A DNA stretch of 64,000 nt, from assembly GCF_000956475.1 (NCBI RefSeq), contig NZ_JYJB01000010.1, forward strand, positions 434,001 through 498,000, given 5' to 3'. Source of the DNA: Microbacterium hydrocarbonoxydans (GTDB lineage Bacteria; Actinomycetota; Actinomycetes; Actinomycetales; Microbacteriaceae). This document shows, one piece after another, positions 52,648 to 61,077 of the stretch; positions within the stretch are counted from its first letter, which is position 1; every line of letters begins with the position of its first letter. The notes beneath the pieces are model-generated. The model searched no databases and was not told where the DNA came from. It saw only the letters and a list, made by a program, of their open reading frames with translations. A program made the position numbers and the translations under genes.

Positions 52648-54324
52648 ATGACTTCCGCACCGCGCACCCCGTCAGCGATCGACAAGGTCGCCGATGAGTG
52701 GGTCGACACGATTGTCGAACTCTCCCCGATCCTCGGAACGTACATCGGCCGCACCGAGGTGAACGATCGCTTCGGCGACTTCAGCCCTGAGGGGCATGAA
52801 GAGATCATCACCGCGACACGTGCGACGCTCGCCAAGCTGCAGTCGCTCGAGCCGGTCGACGCGATCGACGAGGTGACGAAGACCGACCTCTCGTCGGAGC
52901 TCGCTCTCGACCTCGAACTGCACGAGGCGAAGTGGCACTTGCGCGACGTCAACGTCATCGCCTCCGCTGCTCAGGACGTGCGCAGCGCCTTCGATCTGAT
53001 GCCCACCGACACCGCGGAGGACTGGGCGGTCATCGCCACACGTCTCGCAGCCGTCCCCGACGCGCTCCGCGGTTACACCGAGACGCTGCGCGCAGGCATC
53101 GCGGCGGGTGTCGTCCCCGCTCGTCGACAGGTCGTCGAGGTCGCCGGCCAGATCGCGCGCTACACCGCTGATGACGGCTTCTTCGCCGAGTTCGTCGCCG
53201 AGGCTGGTCCCGCCGAGGGAAACCTGCCTGCATCCCTCGCGCGTTCGCTCGCCGACAACTCCGCCGCCGCGCGCGTCGCGTATGACGAACTCGGGCGGTT
53301 CCTCTCTGAAGAGCTGGCCCCCATGGCCGGCGATGCGGATGCCGTGGGGCGCGAGCTGTACGCGCTGAACTCCAGGCGATTCCTCGGCGCGACGATCGAC
53401 CTCGACGAGACGTACGAGTGGGGTCGCGAGGAGCTGGCGCGCATGGTCGCCGAGCAGACAGCGATCGCGAATGAGATCCTGCCCGGCGCATCGGTCGAGG
53501 AAGCGGTCGCGCACCTCGAGGCCGACCCGGCGCGCAAGCTGGTCGGCACCGAGGCCCTGCGGCGCTGGATGCAGGAGACCAGCGACCGCGCGATCGCCGA
53601 ACTCGGCGCGTCGCACTTCGACATCCCCGAGGCCATCCGCACGCTCGAGTGCATGATCGCGCCGACGCAGGAAGGCGGGATCTACTACACGGGTCCGACC
53701 GACGACTTCTCGCGGCCTGGCCGCATGTGGTGGTCGGTGCCCGAGGGCGTCACCGAATTCGACACCTGGCGCGAGCTGACGACGGTCTACCACGAGGGCG
53801 TCCCGGGGCATCACCTGCAGATCGCGCAGGCCGTGTACAACCGCTCAGAGCTCAACTCCTGGCGCCGCCTGCTGGCCGGCACCTCGGGTCACGCCGAGGG
53901 CTGGGCGCTCTACGCCGAGCGTCTGATGCAGCAGCTCGGGTATCTCGACGACCCGGCAGATCGCCTCGGCATGCTCGACGGACAGCGCATGCGCGCTGCC
54001 CGGGTCGTGCTCGACATCGGCGTGCACCTGGGCAAGCCGCGTCTCGATGGCGAAGGTGTGTGGGACGCCGAGTACGCGCTGGAATTCATGCGCAAGAACG
54101 TGAACATGTCAGACCAGTTCATCCAGTTCGAGGTGAACCGGTACCTGGGCTGGCCGGGACAGGCTCCCTCGTACAAGGTGGGCCAGCGCATCTGGGAGCA
54201 GGTGCGTGACGCGTACCAGGCCGAGCGCGGCGCGGACTTCGACATCAAGGAGTTCCACAAGCGCGCGCTCGACATGGGCGGCGTCGGCCTCGACACCCTC
54301 CGGACGGCGCTTCTGAAGAAGTAG
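52648..54324 (+). CDS. DUF885 family metallopeptidase-like protein
   Basis: 558-aa soluble protein of the DUF885 family, thought to be zinc peptidases. The candidate metal motif is HEGVPGHHLQ (H382, E383, H388, H389), with a downstream Glu in GHAEGWALYAE as the likely third ligand. Largely helical otherwise. No signal peptide, so cytosolic. Substrates are unknown for the family. A 52-nt spacer separates it from the oxidoreductase gene. Confidence 0.88.
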   Translation: MTSAPRTPSAIDKVADEWVDTIVELSPILGTYIGRTEVNDRFGDFSPEGHEEIITATRATLAKLQSLEPVDAIDEVTKTDLSSELALDLELHEAKWHLRDVNVIASAAQDVRSAFDLMPTDTAEDWAVIATRLAAVPDALRGYTETLRAGIAAGVVPARRQVVEVAGQIARYTADDGFFAEFVAEAGPAEGNLPASLARSLADNSAAARVAYDELGRFLSEELAPMAGDADAVGRELYALNSRRFLGATIDLDETYEWGREELARMVAEQTAIANEILPGASVEEAVAHLEADPARKLVGTEALRRWMQETSDRAIAELGASHFDIPEAIRTLECMIAPTQEGGIYYTGPTDDFSRPGRMWWSVPEGVTEFDTWRELTTVYHEGVPGHHLQIAQAVYNRSELNSWRRLLAGTSGHAEGWALYAERLMQQLGYLDDPADRLGMLDGQRMRAARVVLDIGVHLGKPRLDGEGVWDAEYALEFMRKNVNMSDQFIQFEVNRYLGWPGQAPSYKVGQRIWEQVRDAYQAERGADFDIKEFHKRALDMGGVGLDTLRTALLKK

Positions 54325-54350
54325 GGAATGGCCGGCTTCGATTCGCTGTT

Positions 54351-54364
54351 CATTCACCTGAATG
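54351..54364 (+). repeat. short palindrome CATTCA-CC-TGAATG
   Basis: 6-bp inverted arms with 2-nt spacer lie 12 nt before the oxidoreductase ATG. The same spacer encodes a possible 15-codon frame (54328-54375) ending 1 nt before that ATG. Either could be regulatory; both may be chance. Confidence 0.35.
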
Positions 54365-54376
54365 GAAAGGGATGAC

Positions 54377-55405
54377 ATGGACATCGAGTTCGGGCTGGAC
54401 ACCTTCGGCGACATCACCCGCGGCACGGATGGGGAGCTCCTCAGCGGCGCGCAGACGATCCGCAACATCGTCGCGCAGGCCGAGCGGGCCGATGCGGTCG
54501 GCGTCGACTTCTTCGGTGTGGGGGAGCACCATCGTCCCGAGTTCGCGGTCTCCGCGCCCGAGATGGTGCTGGCGGCGATCGCCGGCCGCACGGAGCGCAT
54601 CCGCCTCGGCACCGCGGTGACGGTGCTGTCCTCCGACGATCCGGTGCGCGTGTACGAGCGCTTCGCGACGCTCGACGCGGTCTCGAACGGACGTGCCGAG
54701 GTCGTGCTCGGCCGCGGATCGTTCATCGAGTCGTTCCCGCTCTTCGGCTACGACCTGCGCGACTACGACGCGCTCTTCGAGCAGAAGCTCGACCTCTTTG
54801 TCCAGCTGCTCGAGGAGAAGCCCGTCACCTGGTCGGGAACGATGCGCGCCTCGCTCGAGAACGCCGACGTGTTCCCGAAGACCGAGAAGGGCCTGCGCAC
54901 CTGGGTGGGCGTCGGCGGCAGCCCGGAGTCGGTCGTCCGGGTCGCCCGCCACGGTCTCGGACTCATGCTCGCGATCATCGGCGGTCCGGCGGGACGGTTC
55001 AAGCCCTTCGTCGACCTGTACCACCGCTCCGTGTCGTCGTTCGGAACAACCGCGCACCCCGTGTCCGTGCACTCTCCCGGGCACATCGCCGCCACGGACG
55101 CTGAGGCCTGGGACGAGGCGTACTCCGGCTTCGAGGCGATGAACAACACGATCGGCCGGGAGCGCGGCTGGCCGGCCTACAGCCGAGCGCGATTCCAGAA
55201 CGACGTGGGCCCTGAGGGTGCTCTCTACGTCGGCTCTCCCGACCGCGTGGCCGCGAAGATCGCCGAGACGGTGAAGCTCCTGGGCCTCGGCCGCTTCGAC
55301 CTGAAGTACGCGACGGGCACGCTGTCGCACGAGTCGATGATGCGCAGCATCGAGCTGTACGGAACCGAAGTCATCCCACGCGTGCGCCGTCTCCTCGCCG
55401 ACTGA
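54377..55405 (+). CDS. LLM-class (luciferase-like) flavin-dependent oxidoreductase
   Basis: 342-aa TIM-barrel monooxygenase/reductase using FMNH2 or F420H2. Recognisable regions: FGLDTFGDITRG, DFFGVGEHHRPEFA with the conserved His-His, RIRLGTAVTVLSSDDPVRVY, NGRAEVVLGRGSF. The ATG at 54377 is chosen over 54362 because an AAAGGGA site lies 6-12 nt upstream and MDIEFGLDTFG matches the family start. The substrate is unknown; such enzymes often act on alkanes, siderophores or xenobiotics. No flavin reductase partner nearby. Confidence 0.88.
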   Translation: MDIEFGLDTFGDITRGTDGELLSGAQTIRNIVAQAERADAVGVDFFGVGEHHRPEFAVSAPEMVLAAIAGRTERIRLGTAVTVLSSDDPVRVYERFATLDAVSNGRAEVVLGRGSFIESFPLFGYDLRDYDALFEQKLDLFVQLLEEKPVTWSGTMRASLENADVFPKTEKGLRTWVGVGGSPESVVRVARHGLGLMLAIIGGPAGRFKPFVDLYHRSVSSFGTTAHPVSVHSPGHIAATDAEAWDEAYSGFEAMNNTIGRERGWPAYSRARFQNDVGPEGALYVGSPDRVAAKIAETVKLLGLGRFDLKYATGTLSHESMMRSIELYGTEVIPRVRRLLAD

Positions 55406-55429
55406 CCCGGATCGGCACGCCGTCGGCTC

Positions 55430-55435
55430 TACGAT
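55430..55435 (+). promoter_or_regulatory. -10-like box (TACGAT) of the MFS gene
   Basis: TACGAT ends 7 nt before the ATG at 55443. This spacing favours that ATG over the in-frame ATG at 55434, which overlaps the box. Confidence 0.5.
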
Positions 55436-55442
55436 GAAGGGC

Positions 55443-56795
55443 ATGGCCAACACAGCGCTGCCGAGCCGTGCCTCTCTCGCTCAGAGACTCGATGACGTGC
55501 CGTTCACGAGGAGACATCTTCGTCTCCTGACCGGATCCGGTCTCGGCTGGGCCCTCGACGCGATGGACGTCGGGCTCATCTCGTTCATCCTCGCGGCGCT
55601 CACGCAGCAATGGGGACTCACGAAGCCGGAAGCGGGATGGGTCGCATCCGTCGGCTTCATCGGGATGGCGCTCGGCGCCACGCTCGGAGGGCTCCTCGCC
55701 GACCGGCTCGGACGCCGGCATGTCTTCGCCATGACCCTCCTCGTGTACGGGATCGCGACCGGGGCGAGTGCGCTGGTCGGCGGCCTCGCGATGCTTCTCG
55801 TCCTCCGCTTCTTCGTGGGTCTCGGACTCGGCGCGGAACTGCCCGTCGTCTCGACGTACGTGAGCGAGTTCGCGCCCGCACGCATCAGAGGACGACTGAT
55901 CGTCATCCTCGAAGCGTTCTGGGCTCTGGGATGGACCGCGGCAGCCCTGATCGGCTACCTCGTGATCCCGGCATCCGCCGATGGCTGGCGCTGGGCCTTC
56001 GCGCTCGGCGCGATTCCGGCCGTCTATGCGCTGATCGTCCGCTGGCGTCTTCCCGAGTCGCCGCGCTGGCTCGCCCTGCGGGGCCGGATCTCCGAGGCGG
56101 AGAAGGTCGTGGTGTCGTTCGAGCTCGACGCCGGAATCGTCGCGGGCCCTGCCATCCGGAAGGAGCCGCCCTCCCGAGCGATCACGGCGACGACACGCGC
56201 CCGGGTCACGACGCTGTGGCACCCCGAGTTCCGACTGCGCACCGTGTGCCTGTGGATTGTCTGGCTCTGCGTGAACTTCGCCTATTACGGCGCGTTCATC
56301 TGGATTCCCAGTCTGCTCGTCGACGCCGGCTTCGACCTGGTCAGGTCGTTCGGGTTCACGCTGGTCATCACTCTCGCACAGCTGCCCGGATACGCAGTCG
56401 CCGCGTGGCTGATCGAGGTGTGGGGGCGCCGTAGCACGCTGTCGGTGTTCCTGATCGGGTCTGCGGCGTCGGCGCTGTTCTTCGGCACGGCGAGCAGCCC
56501 TGGCGCGATCATCGCCTCGGGCATGGCGCTGTCGTTCTTCAACCTCGGGGCCTGGGGCGCCTTGTACGCCATCACCCCTGAGATCTACCCGACCTCGCTC
56601 AGAGCGACCGGGGCCGGATGGGCTGCCGGCGTGGGGCGGATCGCGTCGATCGTCGCACCGCTTGCCGTGCCCGCCATGCTTCTGCTCGGCGGAGCGCCGT
56701 TCGTATTCGTCGTCTTCGGCGTCTGCTTCGTCGTCGCCGCCGCTGCAACGTGGGGCCTCAGCGACCGCAAGGGGCAGGCGCTCGACGATCGCTGA
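55443..56795 (+). CDS. MFS transporter, sugar-porter/metabolite-H+ symporter type
   Basis: 450-aa inner-membrane carrier with 12 predicted helices. The first helix includes GSGLGWALDAMDVGLISF; the loop 2-3 signature is GGLLADRLGRRHVF; central LPESPRWLALRGR and late EIYPTSLRATGAG are hallmarks of the sugar-porter and niacin/benzoate-like symporter groups. Substrate unknown; organic acid or nicotinate uptake is plausible. Start at 55443 (leaderless) rather than 55434. Confidence 0.85.
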   Translation: MANTALPSRASLAQRLDDVPFTRRHLRLLTGSGLGWALDAMDVGLISFILAALTQQWGLTKPEAGWVASVGFIGMALGATLGGLLADRLGRRHVFAMTLLVYGIATGASALVGGLAMLLVLRFFVGLGLGAELPVVSTYVSEFAPARIRGRLIVILEAFWALGWTAAALIGYLVIPASADGWRWAFALGAIPAVYALIVRWRLPESPRWLALRGRISEAEKVVVSFELDAGIVAGPAIRKEPPSRAITATTRARVTTLWHPEFRLRTVCLWIVWLCVNFAYYGAFIWIPSLLVDAGFDLVRSFGFTLVITLAQLPGYAVAAWLIEVWGRRSTLSVFLIGSAASALFFGTASSPGAIIASGMALSFFNLGAWGALYAITPEIYPTSLRATGAGWAAGVGRIASIVAPLAVPAMLLLGGAPFVFVVFGVCFVVAAAATWGLSDRKGQALDDR

Positions 56796-56802
56796 GCGGG
56801 CT

Positions 56803-56808
56803 TAGGCT
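56803..56808 (+). promoter_or_regulatory. -10 box (TAGGCT) of the SGNH gene, leaderless spacing
   Basis: TAGGCT ends 6 nt before the GTG at 56815. It is the same hexamer and spacing as at polA. Confidence 0.55.
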
Positions 56809-56814
56809 GATCGT

Positions 56815-57576
56815 GTGAGTGATGTGCGTTATGTGGCCATCGGCGATTCGTTCACCGAGGGCGTCGGCGACGAGCTGCCCGACGGTCAGGTTCGCGGGTG
56901 GGCCGATCTCACAGCGCAGGGTTGGGCGGATGCTGCGGGCCACCCGATCCGGTACGCCAATCTCGCCATCCGCGGACGTCTGGCCTGGCCGATCGTCGAG
57001 CAGCAGCTCGAGCCGGCTCTGGCGCTGCGGCCTACGCATCTTTCCTTCAACGGCGGTGGCAACGATGTCCTGCGACCGCGGGCGGATGTCGAGCACATCG
57101 CCGATGCGTTCAGCCGGGTTCTCCGCCGGTGCGATGAGGAAGGCGTCACGCTGATCCTGCTGTCCGGCGCGAATCCGAGCGGTCAGCTGCCGATGGGCAA
57201 GGTGTTCCAGAAGCGCGGAGACCTCCTGTCGGAGGCGGTTCTGCGTCGCGTTGAGAACCGACCCGACGTCATCACCGCCCTCAACTGGCCGGATCGTGAG
57301 CTGTCGGAGCCGCAGTACTGGTCAGAGGACCGTCTGCACATGAACGCCGCCGGCCATCATCGAGTGGCTGCCAGAGTGCTGCATGCCCTCGGGTTCGAGC
57401 CGCCGGAGACGTGGTGGGCGCCGGGAGTTGCAGGCCTGCCCGGCCCCAGCGGTTACGCGTACTACCGTGAGTTCGTCGGACCCTGGGTGAAGCGTCGCGT
57501 GACCGGCACATCGTCGGGCGACGGCCGAACCGCGAAGTATCCGAGCTGGGTCGAGCTCCCACCCCGTCGGGCATGA
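56815..57576 (+). CDS. SGNH/GDSL-family hydrolase
   Basis: 253-aa esterase/lipase-like enzyme without a signal peptide. Block I GDSFTEG (S12), block II around NLAIRGRL, block III GGGNDVL (N83) and block V DRLHMNAAGHH (D172, H175) give the full SGNH catalytic set. The substrate is unknown (carbohydrate acetyl esters or lipids are common). Its stop overlaps the SUMF1-like gene by 4 nt (ATGA), so they are co-translated. Confidence 0.88.
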   Translation: MSDVRYVAIGDSFTEGVGDELPDGQVRGWADLTAQGWADAAGHPIRYANLAIRGRLAWPIVEQQLEPALALRPTHLSFNGGGNDVLRPRADVEHIADAFSRVLRRCDEEGVTLILLSGANPSGQLPMGKVFQKRGDLLSEAVLRRVENRPDVITALNWPDRELSEPQYWSEDRLHMNAAGHHRVAARVLHALGFEPPETWWAPGVAGLPGPSGYAYYREFVGPWVKRRVTGTSSGDGRTAKYPSWVELPPRRA

Positions 57577-58322
57577 CCGACATCGAGATGCGGCGCATCC
57601 GCGGGGGCTCCGTGACCCTGCACGATGAACGCCGGAAGATCCAGCGAGTCGTCGAACTCGAGGACTTCGAGATAGGCGTCTTCGCGATCACCGAGGAGCA
57701 GTTCGCCGAGATCCTGCCGGTGCCGTCACAGCACCCGCGGCGCCCTGCGACAGATGTGAGCTGGCTGCGCGCCGTGCACTTCTGCAATGCGGCATCCGAA
57801 TGGGAGGGGCTCGAGCCCGTGTACCGGTTCGACGGCGAGGATGTCACCTGGGACCCGACCGGCGAGGGGTATCGGCTGCCCACCGAGGCCGAGTGGGAGT
57901 TCGCGTGCCGGGCAGGTTCATCAGGTCCGCACTACGCCCCGCTCGCAGATGCTGCCTGGACGAGCGCGGAGAGCGTGCGCACACCCCAGGACGTCGGCGG
58001 GAAGCTGCCGAACCTCAACGGCCTGTTCGACATGCTCGGCAACGTGTGGGAGTGGTGCTGGGACTACCTGGACCCCGCACGGTATGACGACTACCGGGTG
58101 TTCCGCGGCGGAGGGTACGCCGACGATGCCTGGAGCGTGCGCGCCGGGGTGCGACGAGGGGGCGCACCGCGCATGCATCATGCCGACGTGGGGGTGCGCG
58201 TGGCTCGAGGGGCGTTCGACACGCCCGGCGCAGCGCAGGGATGGTCGGCGTCCGCGGATCGCGAACGTGCGGCGTTCGACGGACCCGTGCCGTTCGGGTG
58301 GACGCATCTCGCCCGCAGGTAG
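57573..58322 (+). CDS. SUMF1/FGE-sulfatase-fold protein, no catalytic cysteines
   Basis: 249-aa protein of the formylglycine-generating-enzyme fold: DVSWLRAVHFCNAASEWEGL, YRLPTEAEWEFACRAG, LFDMLGNVWEWCWDYL, then FRGGGYADDAWSVRAGVRR. True FGE has two active-site Cys in the last block; here it has none, so it is probably not a sulfatase activator. Other members of the fold act in other oxidative or binding roles (for example EgtB-like), so the function is open. Coupled to the SGNH hydrolase. Confidence 0.83.
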   Translation: MTDIEMRRIRGGSVTLHDERRKIQRVVELEDFEIGVFAITEEQFAEILPVPSQHPRRPATDVSWLRAVHFCNAASEWEGLEPVYRFDGEDVTWDPTGEGYRLPTEAEWEFACRAGSSGPHYAPLADAAWTSAESVRTPQDVGGKLPNLNGLFDMLGNVWEWCWDYLDPARYDDYRVFRGGGYADDAWSVRAGVRRGGAPRMHHADVGVRVARGAFDTPGAAQGWSASADRERAAFDGPVPFGWTHLARR

Positions 58323-58474
58323 AGCGGTTGCGGAAATCGCGTCTTCATGCCTCGGCATCTTCGCTCGCCGCGCGCCAGCGGCGGGGCTGAAGAGGCCAGA
58401 TCCGGGCGGGAAAGTCAAAGTTGTCTTTTCTGTTTCGACCCTTCAAGGTGGACGCTGGATGAGGGGAGCACCTG

Positions 58475-60586
58475 GTGGCAGAGGCAGTCGTCGGCAAGGC
58501 GGATCAGCTCGAATCGGAGCAGCGTGCGGTCGGGATGATGTACGCGCGCCTGGATACGGAGAGATCAGAGCATGAGGCTGCGCGTGCCAGATTGATCGCC
58601 GCGCAGGTCGAGGGGCCGGTGGCTCGCCTCACGAAGGACGTCGAGGTCGCGCGGTTGAACGGAGCGTTGCGGCGGCTTCAGCTCGCGGATCGTTCTCTGT
58701 GCTTCGGGCGGATAGACAGCAGCGCCGGCCCGTCGCTGCATGTCGGTCGTATCGGGCTGCGCTCCGAGACGGGCGAGATGCTCCTGGTCGACTGGCGGGC
58801 GGAGGCGGCTCGACCCTTCTACACGGCGACCCTCGCTTCTCCATCGGGAGTGCGCCGCCGCCGTCATCTGCGCCTCGAGGGCCGCCAGGTGGTCGATATC
58901 TCCGACGAGATCCTGGACGGAACGGCCCCGACCACCGCGGATGTGATCGGCGATGGACCTCTCGTCTCGGCGCTGGGCGGAGCACGGACAGGGCGTATGC
59001 GCGAAGCGGCATCGACACTGCAGCGAGAGCAGGATCAGATCGTGCGCTCCGAGCATCGGGGCGTGATGGTCGTCGACGGGGGCCCCGGCACGGGAAAGAC
59101 CATCGTCGCACTGCACCGGGCAGCATATGTTCTCTATGCGTTCCCTTCGGTCGCCGAGCGCGGAGTCCTCGTGTACGGCCCGAACAGACGCTTTCTGGAC
59201 TACATCTCCGAGGTGCTGCCCTCACTCGGGGAGAACGACGTCGAACTGGCCACGGCGCCGGATCTCGTCGCGGCGGAGGCGACGAGACCCGAATCGGATG
59301 CGCTCGCGCGCGCGAAAGGCCGCCGAGGCTTCGGTGAAGCGCTCGCACGACGAGTCCACGCGCGGCAGCCGCAGGGCGTGCCTCTGCGGCTCACGACCGC
59401 GCACGGGCAGGTCGTCCTCGACGCCCGACGGGTCGACGCGGCTCGCCGCAGCGCCCTCCAGGGCGGGATCGGTCACAACCGCGCACGAGGCCTGTTCCTG
59501 GAACTCGTGGTGGAGGACCTGGTGCACGAACTGGAGCAGCAGACGGCGAAGGAGATGTCGGATTTCGAGGAGGAGCTGAGGGAGGTCGGAATCGACCTCG
59601 ACAGCATGTTCGCGGGGCCTGGCGAACATGCGCGACACGAGGTCGAGTCCTCCGCTGAAGGGCTGGACATCGATTGGGATCGCATCCGCGATGATCTGCT
59701 CGAGGACCACGGCATCGAGCGGACCATCTCCGAGGTGTGGCCGTCGCTCCGGGCGGAGGAGGTGCTGCAGGAGTTCCTCGCGGATGCCGAGGCCTTGGCC
59801 GATGTCCTGCCAGAGCTCTCTGCGGAGCATCTCGCCTCGATCTCACCTGAGTCGGGGGCTGGATGGAGCAGAGCCGATCTCGCGGCGCTGGACGAGGCGC
59901 GGGCGCTCGTGGACGGACTCCCTGAGATCGTCTACGGTCACATCGTGGTCGACGAGGCGCAACAGCTCTCCGAGATGGAGTGGCGGATGCTGATGCGCCG
60001 TTGCCCGAGCCGCTCGATGACGATCGTGGGGGACCTCGCCCAGGCGGGTCCGACGACCACCATCACCGACTGGGAAGAGGCCCTGGAGCCGTTCATGTCC
60101 GATCGGTACGCGCACCACACTCTGAGCATCAACTATCGAACTACCGCCGAGATCCTCGACGCCACGCTGCCCGTACTCGCCCGCATCGCACCGTCGCAGA
60201 GCCTCTCGTACTCGATCCGCTACGGCGAACTGCCGATCAGCCATTCGGTCGCCGAACCCGACGCCGATGCGGTGGTGGGAGACCTCGTCACTCGACTGCA
60301 GCACGAGCATCCTCACGACCTGGTCGGGATCATCGCCGCACCGCGCCGCGCGCGAGAGCTGGATCTCAGGTTCCCCGACGATGGCGTCGCCGTCGTGCCG
60401 GCTCCGGACGCGAGAGGACTGGAGTTCGATGCGGTGATCATCGTCGATCCCGACGAGATCGAACGCGGGAGCGAAGCGGGTCTCCGCGATCTCTACGTCG
60501 CGCAGACCCGAGCGACCAAACGCCTCATCACGGTCATGATCGCATCGCCCTCCACGGCCGAGCCGTCAGCCGCGTCGTCGTCCTGA
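58475..60586 (+). CDS. HelD/HelR-type RNA polymerase-recycling ATPase
   Basis: 703-aa SF1-like ATPase. The N-terminal coiled arm (ARLDTERSEHEAARARLIA) fits the HelD secondary-channel domain. Walker A GGPGTGKT (202-209, K208) is followed by HRAAYVLY, Walker B is VVDEAQ (D493, E494), then GDLAQAG and C-terminal DARGLEFDAVIIVDP. HelD-family proteins strip stalled RNA polymerase from DNA; the actinobacterial HelR branch gives rifamycin tolerance. GTG start with a GGGGAG site about 9 nt upstream. The 152-nt leader has no clear rifamycin-type inverted repeat. The HelR versus HelD assignment needs a tree. Confidence 0.82.
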   Translation: MAEAVVGKADQLESEQRAVGMMYARLDTERSEHEAARARLIAAQVEGPVARLTKDVEVARLNGALRRLQLADRSLCFGRIDSSAGPSLHVGRIGLRSETGEMLLVDWRAEAARPFYTATLASPSGVRRRRHLRLEGRQVVDISDEILDGTAPTTADVIGDGPLVSALGGARTGRMREAASTLQREQDQIVRSEHRGVMVVDGGPGTGKTIVALHRAAYVLYAFPSVAERGVLVYGPNRRFLDYISEVLPSLGENDVELATAPDLVAAEATRPESDALARAKGRRGFGEALARRVHARQPQGVPLRLTTAHGQVVLDARRVDAARRSALQGGIGHNRARGLFLELVVEDLVHELEQQTAKEMSDFEEELREVGIDLDSMFAGPGEHARHEVESSAEGLDIDWDRIRDDLLEDHGIERTISEVWPSLRAEEVLQEFLADAEALADVLPELSAEHLASISPESGAGWSRADLAALDEARALVDGLPEIVYGHIVVDEAQQLSEMEWRMLMRRCPSRSMTIVGDLAQAGPTTTITDWEEALEPFMSDRYAHHTLSINYRTTAEILDATLPVLARIAPSQSLSYSIRYGELPISHSVAEPDADAVVGDLVTRLQHEHPHDLVGIIAAPRRARELDLRFPDDGVAVVPAPDARGLEFDAVIIVDPDEIERGSEAGLRDLYVAQTRATKRLITVMIASPSTAEPSAASSS

Positions 60587-60639
60587 GCGGGAGGACCGTA
60601 CCGAGCCCGGACTCGACCGTCTGCAGGCGAGTGCCCGAT

Positions 60640-61059
60640 TTAGGGCGTCATCTGCTTGATCATGAAGCGATTCGGGTCCTCTGCCGGTGCGAACCCGTAA
60701 CGGGCGTAGAGTCCGTGAGCGTCGGCGGTCGCGAGCATGACACGCCGGAGCCCCAGGGGCTCGAGGTCGGCGAGCACGCCCTCGATGAGCGTCTTGCCGA
60801 GGCCACCCCCGCGAATGCCGGGGTCGACGAAGACGTCGCAGAGCCAGGCGAAGGTGACGCCATCCGTCACGACGCGTGCGTACGCGACCTGCTCGCCATC
60901 CGCGTCCCAGATGCCGTAATTGCGCGAAGCGTCGATCGCTGCGTCCTGGGTTTCACGCGAGCGGCCTTTCGCCCAGTATGCATCCTCGCTGAGCCAGGCG
61001 TGCACACGGGCTCGATCGATCAGAGAGGAGTCGTTCGAGAAGCGGAAGGGGGAGCGCAT
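60640..61059 (-). CDS. GNAT family N-acetyltransferase
   Basis: 139-aa acetyltransferase. Acetyl-CoA motif GIRGGGLGKTLI (R/Q-x-x-G-x-G/A type), then LRRVMLATADAHGLYARYGF and a C-terminal MIKQM. The N-terminus reads FSNDSSLIDRARVHAWLSED, as in AttT-like small GNATs. Substrate unknown. TAGGAT at 61066-61071 is 6 nt before the ATG. Ends 53 nt from the convergent HelD-like gene with no clear terminator. Confidence 0.86.
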   Translation of the reverse strand: MRSPFRFSNDSSLIDRARVHAWLSEDAYWAKGRSRETQDAAIDASRNYGIWDADGEQVAYARVVTDGVTFAWLCDVFVDPGIRGGGLGKTLIEGVLADLEPLGLRRVMLATADAHGLYARYGFAPAEDPNRFMIKQMTP

Positions 61060-61065
61060 CGCCCC

Positions 61066-61071
61066 ATCCTA
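61066..61071 (-). promoter_or_regulatory. -10 box (TAGGAT) of the 61059 GNAT gene, leaderless spacing
   Basis: On the minus strand TAGGAT ends 6 nt before the ATG. The gene could alternatively be read through from the MFS gene, whose stop is at 61078. Confidence 0.5.
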
Positions 61072-61077
61072 GAAGGA

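Noticed and set aside
57573..58322. True formylglycine-generating enzyme (sulfatase activator)
   Set aside because: The C-terminal block that should hold the two catalytic cysteines has none, and no sulfatase is nearby.
58323..58474. Rifamycin-associated element upstream of the HelD/HelR-like gene
   Set aside because: I looked for an inverted repeat of that type in the 152-nt leader and saw only short imperfect stems (for example CGCCGC/GCGGCG).
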